From: Hippopus hippopus
Taxonomy: Eukaryota; Mollusca; Bivalvia; Cardiida; Cardiidae
Direction: 5' to 3'
Length of the DNA: 64,000 bases
NCBI GenBank assembly: GCA_946811185.2
Contig: OX328096.1
Location: 24,555,881 to 24,619,880 of the forward strand
Shown here: piece by piece, positions 1-12,600 of the stretch
Numbering within the stretch: position 1 is the first letter of the stretch
Layout of the letters: every line of letters begins with the position of its first letter
Notes under the pieces: generated by a model
The model's input: the letters and a program-made list of their open reading frames with translations, nothing else
The model's database searches: none
Told to the model about the DNA's origin: nothing
Made by a program: the position numbers and the translations under genes

Positions 1-333
1 TTCACAAGCCTGTGCTACATGTTGGCATCTTGACGAAATCGTTCTATAGATCATATCACAACAAAATATAATTCTGTGCCAACAGAATAGTTCTAGGTGA
101 ATGGTTAATTATTTATCTGCTAAATATGTCAAGAGAAATCAGCGGGCAAGTCGGAACCTACGACCGTCAAAAGTAGTCTAGTGTCTCTAAGCTTTCCGCA
201 CGATAGGACCTAGATTATCGACTATGTTTGGAAAGTTTGTATGTTCATAGTTACGCAGTAAGGGCTAGATCTACCCCGTGACAAACGGGAATCTGCGTTC
301 ATGTCACTTTAATACCAAACATTTGTTTTTCAG

Positions 334-494
334 GTTTAGGAACGGGTGAAAGCAGAGAAGATTTGCAAGCGAAAACATCAAAAGCATTCCGCTACATTTA
401 CGAACACCATTTCAACGACTATGATTGGTTCATGAGAACTGACGATGATGCTTACGTTATTTTGGAAAACTTGCGTTACTTTCTTTCCGGCCAA
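334..494 (+). CDS. C1GALT1: C1GALT1-like exon with DDD motif
   Basis: The acceptor is ttgtttttcag before 334 and the donor GTAAGC starts at 495. Two bases complete a codon from the missing upstream exon, then 53 codons follow. The exon carries the glycosyltransferase DDD motif (441-449) followed by AYVILENLRYFL. It ends in phase 0. Reading continues open into the intron as far as a CT-rich tract, but that part is not coding. Confidence 0.93.
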
Positions 495-565
495 GTAAGC
501 ATTTCTTACTGTACTATGAAAAAAACCCCAAGAATCAGTTTTCTTCACGTCTTTTTGTCCCCCCC

Positions 566-616
<51 letters not shown>

Positions 617-3600
617 ATGCATTAAACCTCCTTTTGCCATAGCATTGCTCAGATGAAATAATGTTGGCCCAGCTGGTAACTCAAAGATTGTTTTGCTCTT
701 TGTAATAAAAAAAAAAGGCGGAACAAATAATTAATGCTTTCGATAGAGCACCTCGTTGCTCCGTTCATCTAGGAAGGGACTGTATTGACCTACACTTTTA
801 AGTATTACTACAGTTGTCTACCCTTATTTTCAATGCAATACAGCCATTACGAGTTTCTTCTTCTAAACACGTTTGAAATATACAAATAATGTCGTATTTG
901 GTGAAACGTCTATGTCGACCAATTACAGTGCTGACAGCACTTTGATTATTAAACTCATGGACTAAAATGTATATAATACCCGCCAAGGCACGCATCATAT
1001 GGTTTTTGCCAACTCTTTTAATAAAATGATAATACATAAACGTTCATGTAAGAGCCTCTATTTAGTAGAAAGTTCTCTAAATAATTCTGAATTCCAAAAC
1101 TAGGTATGTCAGAAAAAGTGCCTTGGCCGATCAGATGGCTAGTCTTGCATTTTAACTCTTTACCAAATGACAAAACTTCAGACTTGTCCAAATCGAAAGC
1201 ATTTGCTGACGACAAAATCATTGTGACTAAAAACTTAAAATTTGTTTTGGGAAGGGTAGAAAACATTCATGAATGTTTCCAAAAGTTGTCTTTCTCAGGG
1301 TCGTTAAAAGGCAGGATTGTGTTGTAAAGGGTAAACATTAAAAAAAAAAAAAAAAGATGATTTGTTAAACTTCTTGGTTTTGATCAGATATTACATTAAA
1401 GAGAAAGGGTCCACATGTGGTTGGTTTCTTGGTTTTTTTATTAACTCTAAGCCGCTAAATAAATAAATCACAATATTTCCAGCCAATAGTGAAAACCAAT
1501 AGTTTATACGATTAAAAAAAAAAAAATGCTCGTTGGAGAAATCTCACCGTATCGGACAGTGTAGATCCAAGATCAGACTGCACGTTCTGTGCAGTCTGAT
1601 CTTGATCAGCACTGTCTGCAAAAGCCTACAAAGTCGCGCTAAGCAGCCTCCGTGTAAAACCTCGATCAGGAATAACGTGTAAAAAAGCAGTTGACTTGTG
1701 GGCTTCACAAGTTGACTCCTTCGTAAAAATCGATTAACCTCAATGGAAAAAAATTCAGCTTCTGAAAAGAAAGTGAGAAGATATGCGAACAAATATTTAA
1801 ATAGAGCACATAAATGTAATTCATCGTAATAGTTGAAATGAAATAGGGAAAACTATAGAGTAGTTTTACCTTTCACCAAAAAATCCCGAGACCCTGAGAA
1901 AAAAGACTTTTTGAAAAGTTTATGAAAAAATAAGAAAATGCCGGTAATCAGCATACTAGTATTCTCTTTTTCCCCACAATGTTTTCTGCACTTGCAAGGT
2001 GAAGTTTCACTTTTCCAGCCTGATTTAATCTTTTGTCTGCATATGCTTACAATTTGGACAAGTCTATCAATTTGTCGATTGGTAAGGAAGTACAGGTTTT
2101 TGTTAGTAGTTAACTGATACATGTATGATTATTATAATTGATAAATGTAGTTATAAGAGCAGAAACATCGTAGTCTATTCAAAAACTTCAAAACACCGAG
2201 TTATAACCCTTTACGATAGCCTACATGTTATTTCTGGTTTAGTTTTACTGTATCCCAAACTATTCCCAGTTTTACCGACCCTGGTGGGAAAGGCCTTTGA
2301 AAACATTGTGGGAAAAGGCTGCTGGTTACCAGCATTTTCTCCTTTACCCTCAATATTTTTACACTTTCACGGACAGTTTTACTTTTTAAGCTAAAGTTTA
2401 ATTTTATGGTCTGGAAATGATTTGGATTTGGAATAGTCCACAATTTTGTTGACTGGTAGAGATTTAACCCTATCCATTTTACACAGATTTGGAAAGAAGG
2501 TCTTACAACATTAATTACTCGATTATTGCCTCCTGGGACCGTACTCACCAACCATTCTTAAGACCTTCTTAATCTTATTCTCCATGATTTTCTAAATGTG
2601 AAAGTAACACAACTTCTGATTGGCTAAACCACTTGGTTTAACCAATCAGAAGTTGTTTTACTTTTAAATTTAGAAAATCTTGGAGAATAAGACTGTAGGA
2701 ATGTCCTTAAGGACGGTTGATGAAACGGACCCTGGAAAACATTACCCAGTTCTGGTGCCGTGATGTGGGTTGTTTCTAAGACTGACGCTGCTAACGAAAG
2801 TCAAACCCAGATCATTTGGTGTGAAAGGCCGATAATTTGGGAAATTTTTGAAAGTTTATATAAACTTTTCAGCCTTGATGATGGCTAATTCTCTTCTTCC
2901 CTTTTAGTCAAAGCTTTAAAACGTTTAAAAAGTGGGAAAAAGGAAACCGAAACATCATTGTGAGTCAGTCTTAATTCGAGGGAAAGGTGGAGTTATTTTA
3001 TAAAACATGTGAGCCATACTCTGGCAAAGGGGGGCTTAAAGATGCACCCTTACAGCCAGAGAGTAATCAAACGCTGTTAAAACTTTACAGTGTGTAGAAT
3101 CTAGATATAAATCTTACTCAATAAACCTTTCATCAACAATTTATACTATTGTTTGTTTTTGGGAACAAAGGTTTAAAACCTAGAACCATGAAAAGATAAT
3201 ATAAACATTAATGCGTTGGGTTTTTAAATTATCTCGTCATGGTACGTGATTTTAAAATTGTTATCCCAAACACAAACAATAATATAAACTGATAATGAAA
3301 TGTTTATCGAGTGAGAGTAGTAGCCATGTAAACGTAGATAAAATCAAAGCGTTCAAAACGCTGTTGTGGCATTTGTCAAGGAAGCATTGTGTGGAATTAA
3401 TAATTTGAAAAAAAAGAGAAATGTTATTCAAATGTTAACTTGAAAATCAACCTCCTAAGCAAATTAATATATCTTTTTGGTTAAAGGGAGAGTACTGGTG
3501 CCAAAGTTTGCATTATTTGTGTATAGGTGGTCTCCCTTTGATCATTCAGGAGGAGTCAGGAGTAACGTCCCTTGACGGTAGGATGCATGATGGGTATAGA

Positions 3601-6600
3601 GAGAAACCATGTAAAGAATATTATTTAGAATTAAATTAAGTCTATATCTGAAAATTATGATTTTGAGATATCTTTGGCCATCAGGATCTAATTCCCAACA
3701 TTACAATAAATTTTTCGAGCTGTAATTATTCATGCAAAATCAAATGGAGTAGAGTTTAATCATGGGACGAACAAGCCCAGGGACGGACTTGTTTTGGAAC
3801 GAACAAGCCCGGAACCAAAGCGGTCAGTAGACAAATTTTGTATATATCATTGCGCCAATAGAAGGCTATGAGGGGGTGAAGCTATTTTCAATTAGAAAGA
3901 AGTATTTCCACGATCGATGGCCTAATGCAGTTTATTTCAATACGCCATTATCGTTTATATATCTGAGTGCTATCGAAAAACTCATTTGTCTGAGAAAAAT
4001 TGAGTTTAATTGGGTTTATTTCCTTCGGCTTTGCACAAAATACGATACATGGTCTTCAAAATTCAGTATTGAGCATTCATTATTGAACTCATAGTGGCAT
4101 TGTCTTCGACAAATGCCACAAAAATCGATATAAGGTGTATGGGATAAAGAGACGCCAGGGATTTGTCTTCGATTTAACCGGAAACTGTGGCTGTAATGTC
4201 TACGGCTAGCCGCAATAGAATGAAATGCATTTTCTATCTGTCGTAATCTGTGCAACCTTGCAACCGTCAGGGACAACATTTGGCACGAAGGTACAAGAAG
4301 GATTATAATTTCATAAAAAAAAAAAAGATAAAATTGGTTAACAAACTGGATGAAAACGAGTAAAGATGCATCTTTAATGCATTGCCGTAATCCATCATAC
4401 CAAGCAAGCCATCTCATATTGATGGACCCATATCAACCACTTTTTTAAACAAACGACTTAATCATGAGGTAGACTGGCCCTTCAACATACAGAAAATTGA
4501 CCAATAGCGAACACCTCCCCTATCAGAACTTGAATGCTTCCTACGGGGCTGTACTCTTAGTTCTTTACATCGTATACTGACAGTGTTATTGTCGCGTCGT
4601 GTAGGGGATACAACTCTATTGAAAAACTATGCAAACTGCCGACCGAGTTCTCTCGCCATACCCATAGGGTAATCGCCGGTAATGGCGTTTCTTTAGCTGT
4701 TGATACGATTTGTGTCGTAACCGATTCCATGACATACAATATCGAATCTTGTGGATTAAGTTTAACACAAAACACACCTTTAAAATCAAACTAAGAAGGA
4801 AAACGCCTTTAGTAAAGTATTAACAAAATTTTATATAGTAGATAAAAAAAATGGTCCACATATTACTAAAAGTGTAGGCTGTAAGACTTGACCTGGCAGG
4901 GCAGAGCTTTGTTACAGCTCCTTGCATTTTACATTGATTAATAAGTTATATGGAAATCATCATGAGTAGACAAGAAATCAAATTTGGCTTAAATGGTGAA
5001 ATTTGAGAGTGACAGAGCAGGAAACTTTGTGCGAGGAGAAAATGCTGGTAACCAGCATTTTCCCCTATTGCTACATTTTCAAAAGCCTTCGCCCTCAGGG
5101 TCGTCAAAAGCCTGGATTGTGAATGAATGAATAAATGAATGTTGTTTTATGGCTCATCGACAGCTTTGGTCATTTAGCGCGCATATCTGTGTTAAAAGAT
5201 AGTACAAGTGGAATTTTTAAACTGAAAAAGGTTTGAATACATTAATAATAGTAAGAGTTGAATTAAGAAGAATTTCATTTACATTTCATAATATCTGGCA
5301 ATAAAAACTTTCTCTGTATTCCATTATTCCTTTTCTGGGGGAAACAAATGTAGTTGAAATCATCATACAAGGGGCAAATCAATAAAAAATGGAGTTTGTC
5401 TTTGCCAGAATGTATTATTTTTGAGACAGTATTCACAGAACCTTTCTTTTTTTTATCAATCTTATCTTGCCTTCCAGTTTCTGTAGCTAAACTATAGTTA
5501 TAGCATCTAAAATTTGGCAAATTTCTCTCATGTACATACCATATCACGTATCTAATAGTTAAGAAAGTTTTTATCTCTAGTATTGATTTAAATTATTTAT
5601 AGAAATGCTCTTTTGAGCTTTCATTTATGTTTACTTTTCATTTTTTAAATGAACTTTGATCAAGAGAGATGGGTGGTTTTTTTCATATATGTGTACTCCT
5701 CTCCAGAATATGTCATTTGTTTTCCATATTTGTAAACTGTGCATAAGAGAAGGTGACCAGGCTTTCAAAGGTATTGATTTTAGCTGAATGCCAATTCACC
5801 GTGAGAAAAGAACATAGGGTAGCAAATAGAGCACACACAGTAGTAAACAAATATGATTTTAAATCTGCTGAAGATTAGTAGAAATATTTGAAAATTGTTC
5901 AACTTGTAAACCCATTACCGCACAATTCCAACTTTTGATGACCCTGAGAAAGAAGCCTTTAGAAAACATTGTGGGAAAAGAAGAAAATGCTGGTAACCAG
6001 CATTTTCTCCTTTTCCCACAATGTTTTCTACCCTTCACAACACAAATTTCAAATTTTCAGTCACTTTTATTTTGTCGTCTGCAAATGCTTTTGATTTGGA
6101 CAAACCTAAAATTTTGTCGTTTGGTAATGAGTTAATTTAAACTTAACTCTTTACCAAATGACAAAATTTTAAACTTGTCCAAATTGAAAGATTGAAATTT
6201 GTTTCCAGCAGGGTAGAAAACATTGTGGGAAAAGGAGAAAATGCCGGTTACCTTTTCCAACAATATTTACATAAAAGCATAAAGACTTTTAAGTCCTGGT
6301 TTCTTTAAATGAACGGTTACTTCCTTACCGAACAACATTTTTTTTCATTACTGTAATAAATGATGTGTACAAGAAAATGGGGAAAATTTTCTATTTTGGT
6401 GATAATTTACCTCCCTTTTTTACCTTTTCCCACAAGGTTTTCAAAAGCCTTCTTTGCCAGGGTCGTGAAAACCAGGGATTGTTCGGTAAAGGGTTAAACT
6501 AATCCTGCCTACATAGAAAAAAATATAGGTGTATGATTATATGTGATGGCTTTCATACACTGTGTAGTTAAAACCAGTCACTACTTCCCAGGTTTTGGTG

Positions 6601-9600
6601 TATGGTCTGAGAAACCGTGGTGTCCGTGGTTGTGAGGTAGAGCGTCGGCCTCGTAACTATAAGGTCCCGAGTTTGATACTCGGGAGCGGGTGCCAGCTTT
6701 GGGATTGTTCATTGGCCCACGCATTCGGCGCGAGTACTGGTGTAGTTCCCAGGAAGTAGAATCGAGAGAGATTATTATAAGTTGTATAAGGAAATGATGT
6801 GGAACAAATTTTCATTTTCTCACAATATTTTCTACAATGCAAGATTAAAAAAAAAAAATTGTTGTCTGCTAAAGGAGTAACCATTCATCAAAAGAAACTA
6901 TGACCTAAAAGTCTTCATGCTTTATACAAACATTGTGGGAAAAGGAGCACTAGCCCAGGGAATGGTATAGAGCAAATTGTCCAAAAATGAAAGTATGAAA
7001 CTATGAGTAAAAATTGAAGTTTGCTCAATGCGACACACAACACAATGGCATACATGTGTGTATGTCTTTTTTTAACCAACTTCGTGCATGTTTATTTTTT
7101 TTTTCAAGAAAAAGTTGTTAGCCATTTTTTTTTTACCTTTGCCAGAGCTAGCACTGCATTATTGGGTCACACAAGCCCGAGTTTCAAATATCGATCCTGA
7201 GGATGTGGGCATTAAAACTGAGCACTGAATAAAAAAATTGATCATCTGTATCATCATATTATTTCAAACTGTATTGCTGACAGACAGACAGACAGACAGA
7301 CAGACAAATACTTTTATTCTCAAATCTACAATACATAGATACATGAGAAAAATAAACAGTTTCATTAAATCAATAAGTGTGTCACGTGATAATCATGAAA
7401 TATTTTCAGAGAGACAGACAAACAGGCAAGTAGGGTACTGGGGAAGGCGCGTTGCTGAACCTCTTACCATTCAATCTCAAGTTTTGCAACCATTAGAAAG
7501 AGGGCTTTTGAAAGTATAGAGGGAAAAAGTGAAAATGCTGTTTACCAGCATTTTCTCTTTTTCCCACAATTTTTTTTCTACCCAGCCAAAAGAAAATTTC
7601 AATTTTTGAGTTATAATTATTGTTTGGTCTGTTAATGCTTTCAATTTGGACAGGTCTGAAACTTTGTTGTTTGGTAAAAGGTTAATGCAAATGATTTTAA
7701 CACAACTGAGGACTTTTATTATTTTCTTGTCTTTTTCATTGTCATTTTATTATCAATTTTATGTTCAGGTATGTTCAACTATAGTTTTCTTCAGAATTAT
7801 TTACAATTATCACAAGGTATCAGTAGCAAATTATGCACCTCATTAGTTTAACCCTTTGCCAAACAATCCCTTGTTTTCCCAGAATGTTTTCTGCCCAGGA
7901 AAAAAACTTAATTTCATATGTTCTTATTTCAAATTTGTCATCTTCAGATGTTTTCAGTTTTGAATGGTCTAAAATTTGTTGTTTTGGAAAGGGTTAATAC
8001 AGACATGGTGAGATATTTCAGAGCAAGATTCTTCAAAATTTACAGATGAGCAATTTTTTGGGGGGCAGTTTCCTATTATACTTTTCATCTCAATGCTTTG
8101 AAACTTAACAGCAGTGTATCCTAATGACCTTGTATGTTTTGTCCTGGTCATTTGGGAAAATGTAGAAATAAGCTTAGGTAAAAGTTGCCACTATAGCCAT
8201 CATTTTGTATGGTTTTCATTGAAAACTGAATAAACTTACTATACGATCTCCATAGACTCATACATTTGCAGAGCTTATTTATATGTATTCAGGCCATTCA
8301 ACTTAAACTGTCACTTGATTTAGAATTTCAATTTTTATATGCTTCTCTGTTAATAATAATTCTTAATCTTTGTATCTCTGGAGTGTCACTACTTGCTATA
8401 GTACACAATTTTTACGTCATCCTTGCATTGAAAGATATAAATTTTGGTTTTGTTTACTTTCTGTATTCTATCATAGACGCTTCTTAACTCTTTACTACAC
8501 GACAAAATTTTAGACTTGTCCAAATGGAAAGCACTTGCAGACAACAAAATAAATGTAACTCAAAAATTGAAATTAGTTTCCAACAGGGTAGAAAACATTG
8601 TGGGAAAAGGAGAAAATGCTGGTAACCAGCATTTTCTCCTTTTCCCACAATGTTTTCAAAAGGCTTCTTCCTCTGAGTCGTATAAAACCAGGGAGTGTTT
8701 GGTAAAGGGTTAACTAATTTGCATGTATGTTGACTGTCATGTTTTTTTCTTGCCTTTGTGAATTCTGATAATGAACACCATTTTTAACTATTACAGATAA
8801 TCTTTTCACAAAAATAAAATATAAGTAGAAATTTAGAAATTCATACAATTTTGAAAAGTCAGAAATAGATAAAGCTTATTAGACTACCATAGATAAAAGA
8901 ATTCACAATTGTCTGTAGTGTATGGTATGCTGTCCACAAACAGATATAGAGCTCAGTAGTTGGACTTGACCGTGGAAGGACAGAAAGGCTGTTAGATTGA
9001 AGAGGAAATGCTTGTATCAGCACTGATTTATAGAATTGTCAACCGCATATTAACAATGTGTCACTCCCAAGAACTATTTCAGTAGCTCAAAGGTCAAGGT
9101 CAAAGCAAGTTTAAATATCACTAAAAAGAGAAATTTTTTGAAGTGTTGTTCATATTTGGGTTGTTTCCTTTTCAATTATGAATGAGTTTCAATGCGGAAT
9201 GGTCAAGCATATTAAGACAATCTGTAGCATACAAGAACTATGGTCGTAGGTCAAAGAGCAAGGTCATAGCAAGGTCAAAAGTCAGTTTTTGTGTCCGAGC
9301 TGCAACTCTAACCCCTTTGGTTTAAGAGCAAGATTACTTTGCACAAGTGCTAACCACATCAAGTTGATTTGTCATGCACAAGTTATGTCCATAGGTTAAA
9401 GGTCAAGGTCACTGCAAAGTCAAATGTGTGTTTTAGTGGTGCTATTTGTGTGCAATCTGTTACTTTTTTCAGTTATGAGTGAATTCAGTCTAGCTGTGCA
9501 GATTGCCAACCACATATAAAGTATGTCTCTTGAACAAGAACCTTATTTTGTAGGTCAAAAGTCAAGTTACACAAGGTCAGAAGTGTATGTAAGTGCCGTG

Positions 9601-12600
9601 TCTACAGTCAGTGTTAATGTACACAGCTCATTAGATTTTTATTTTCGGGGGAACCAGTAACATCTCAGTGACATATCTTGTTATTTAGTATTTTGCATTT
9701 TTGCTAAACTTTGTAAGGAAAGTTGCATGTAGAAAGTGCATTACATGTAATTTTCAATATAGTAATGTGTATATCTGGTGCATGTACATATTGATTGAAA
9801 AAGGCAAAGGTTATGCATGAGAAAATGTAAGAAAAGGAATGATTACAGAGTCCAATACTGATTCAGATAATTTGTACTTATGTGGTTGTATTTAACCCTT
9901 TGCCACACAGTTATGATTTTTGATGGCCCAAGTAAACAGGACTTTGAAATCATTACCAGAAAGCTAGTTCACGGTATGCACTCTGAATACGTTTTGTATG
10001 TGCTTAACATCGCCACTAGGAACTCTTCAGTCCCTTTTGGTCATTGACCCTTTTGTTCATGCTTTAAACATCTTGTCTCAAGGTACATGTATAACGTGTA
10101 GAGTTATGATATTTTGTACATAGTATAACATAGTATTACTTCACGGCATGTGTTAAAAAATGTGTCCTGTGGTCAAAATTACTCCTTACAGGGATGTACA
10201 TCTACACTGACACTAAAATAGGAAGAAATCAAAGTTTTTTTTTTTTCTGTAACAGCTAGTCCAGGGGCAATGATATATCCTGTATGGAATCATGTAGTTG
10301 CCAGGCATAAATTCAGTTCATATCTTTGCTGGTAGTCAAAGTTTTTAAAATTATTAAAAAAAAACTCTAAGAAACTTTAAAAATCTTTTTGTTAAAACCT
10401 GCATGCTTTAACAACTTTTTGAACTATGATATTATCCTACAAAGTTTGCTTTGATTAAAGAGTTAATCTAGAACACTAAGTGTTTTTGAAGTACATGTAA
10501 AATGAGTTCTAGTAACCAATCTTATAACTGTCAATTAATTTTGCTCATTGACATTACCATTATGCTTCGAAATGGGCATAAGCCCTGTGTAATTTTTGTT
10601 GAATGAATGTAGGAAACTTCTGGCTACAAATTACAAAACATATCTACTGCACTTTAAAGGTGGCCCTTCAGATTTTGGGAAGAAAATTTTACAAAAATAC
10701 AAAAAAAATCATCCTTATACTCCCAAAGCCTTTTAATTTTCATTCATAAAACCCCAGTAGTCGAAAACCATCCGACAACAAGAGAAATTATAGATTTACT
10801 ACGGCCCAGGTCGACACCGACGGGAAACACGGTCTGTTTTTACATGAGCAACTCGTTTATTTACATACCGGAAATACACAGACGAAGCTTCAAACATAGC
10901 GTCCGAAGAAGTCATTATGGAAAATAATTACATGCTTGTTATGTTATGGAATTTAAGCGTCACTAGTCACGTGCCAGTCACTTGACATTCCCACAATGCT
11001 TTTTTGATTTCTGGCGCGAAATCTAAAAATACCTTAAGAGGCTACGTAGCCTTTTAAGGGAACACCATCAAAAAAAATTTTTTTTGTTATTTTATGATTC
11101 TTAATTATTGATGATTTGTATTGTTATTTCATATAAATTTCAGTGATATATATATTTTTTTAATTTGGTGAGATGTGAAAAATCTAAATACCCACCTTTA
11201 AGATTAGTGTCTTTGTTAATAAAATGCCACAAAATATTTCATCAAAGGCAAACTCTAGCTGTCCCTTATCATTATATGTATTTTGACATGTTTTGTTTCA
11301 AAAATATAAACGTGCCCTGAATATCAGTTACTTTGATTTTCCTTCTCAATGCAGGACACCAATGGAACGTATTACTTTGGTCACCATTTTAAAGTTATAG
11401 TAAAGGGAGGCTACTTTTCCGGCGGTCCTGGAATTGTTGTTGGCAAAAAGGCATTGAAGTTATTCGCTGAACAGAGTTTAGATAAAAGCAAGTGCAGAGA
11501 AGTAAGTTATAGAATAACTATATATATTTAGTATAATGGTTGCTCAGAAAACTCACTGCTTCATGCAAATGACTTTTACGTCTTGCAGCGGTCCGTTTTT
11601 TAAAACACTGGCAAGGGAAAATTTAAAAGATCGTCAAATTCACCGTCCGATTGTGGAGGGTCTGTGGCATGCACAGACCTTTATTTTGAATGTTTAATTT
11701 TATAGTTTAATTTTTTAGCCCAGTGTGTTTTATTTCTTTTTTAAAGAATGGACCCGCTTTTAGTTCTCTAACATTACAGGGGTGTAAGACAGAACAATTA
11801 GACAATAATGATGATAAAGATAATTGAGAAGAAGATGCAGCAGCAGAAGAAGATGCAGCAGCAGAAGAAGAAGAGGAAGAAGAAGAAGAATCTTTTTATT
11901 GAATTATTTCTTCATTATTTACATATATTCAAATATTACTTCTTTCTTTCTTTCGTTAATCAGAATGGCGGGGCTGATGATGCAGAATTTGGCAAATGCC
12001 TTTACAACATGGGGATCTATGCTGGAAATTCATCGGACATACTCGGCCGTAATCGATTTTACTGCTTTGATCCTGGTACCCATTTAATGGGAGCCTACCC
12101 CGACTGGTACCTCAAGTATGACGCAAACGGGGCAAAACATGTATGTAGAGTTGTTATTTGTTTGTTTGAAGCTTTACCAAACGGCAAAATTTTACAGTGG
12201 TCCAAATTTAAAGCAGATTCAGACGACAATTTAATTGTTTGTTTGTTTGGAGTTTTACCCGTTTTAACGGCTCATGTCATATCACGGCGGTCAGTGCACC
12301 TACACATGTGTTTCCTGGCTTTCTCACATCAGTACTTTCTTTCCAAGTCACGGACTACCTTCTCACATACATCAGAGGTGAGAGGCGAAAATTCGCCACT
12401 CAGAAAGTTTGCCTCAAACCAGGTGTTGAACTTACAACCATCAGGTCAAGAGTCAGATACGCTAACCACTGAGCTACCCGACCGGGATACGACAATGCAA
12501 ATGATTGGATTGTATTTGATAGCGTAGAAAACATTGTTGGCAAAGGAGAAAATGCTGGTACCAACAATGTTTTGAAAAAGCCTTCTCTCCGCAGGGTTAA

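Noticed and set aside
12405..12484. Possible tRNA gene on the minus strand
   Set aside because: Same reason: a tRNA-like head of a SINE with degraded stems.
11808..12527. 239-codon ORF on the plus strand
   Set aside because: It contains the real C1GALT1-like exon 11964-12140 but reads from an AAG-rich intron tract and on into a MITE and a SINE. Splice sites define the exon.
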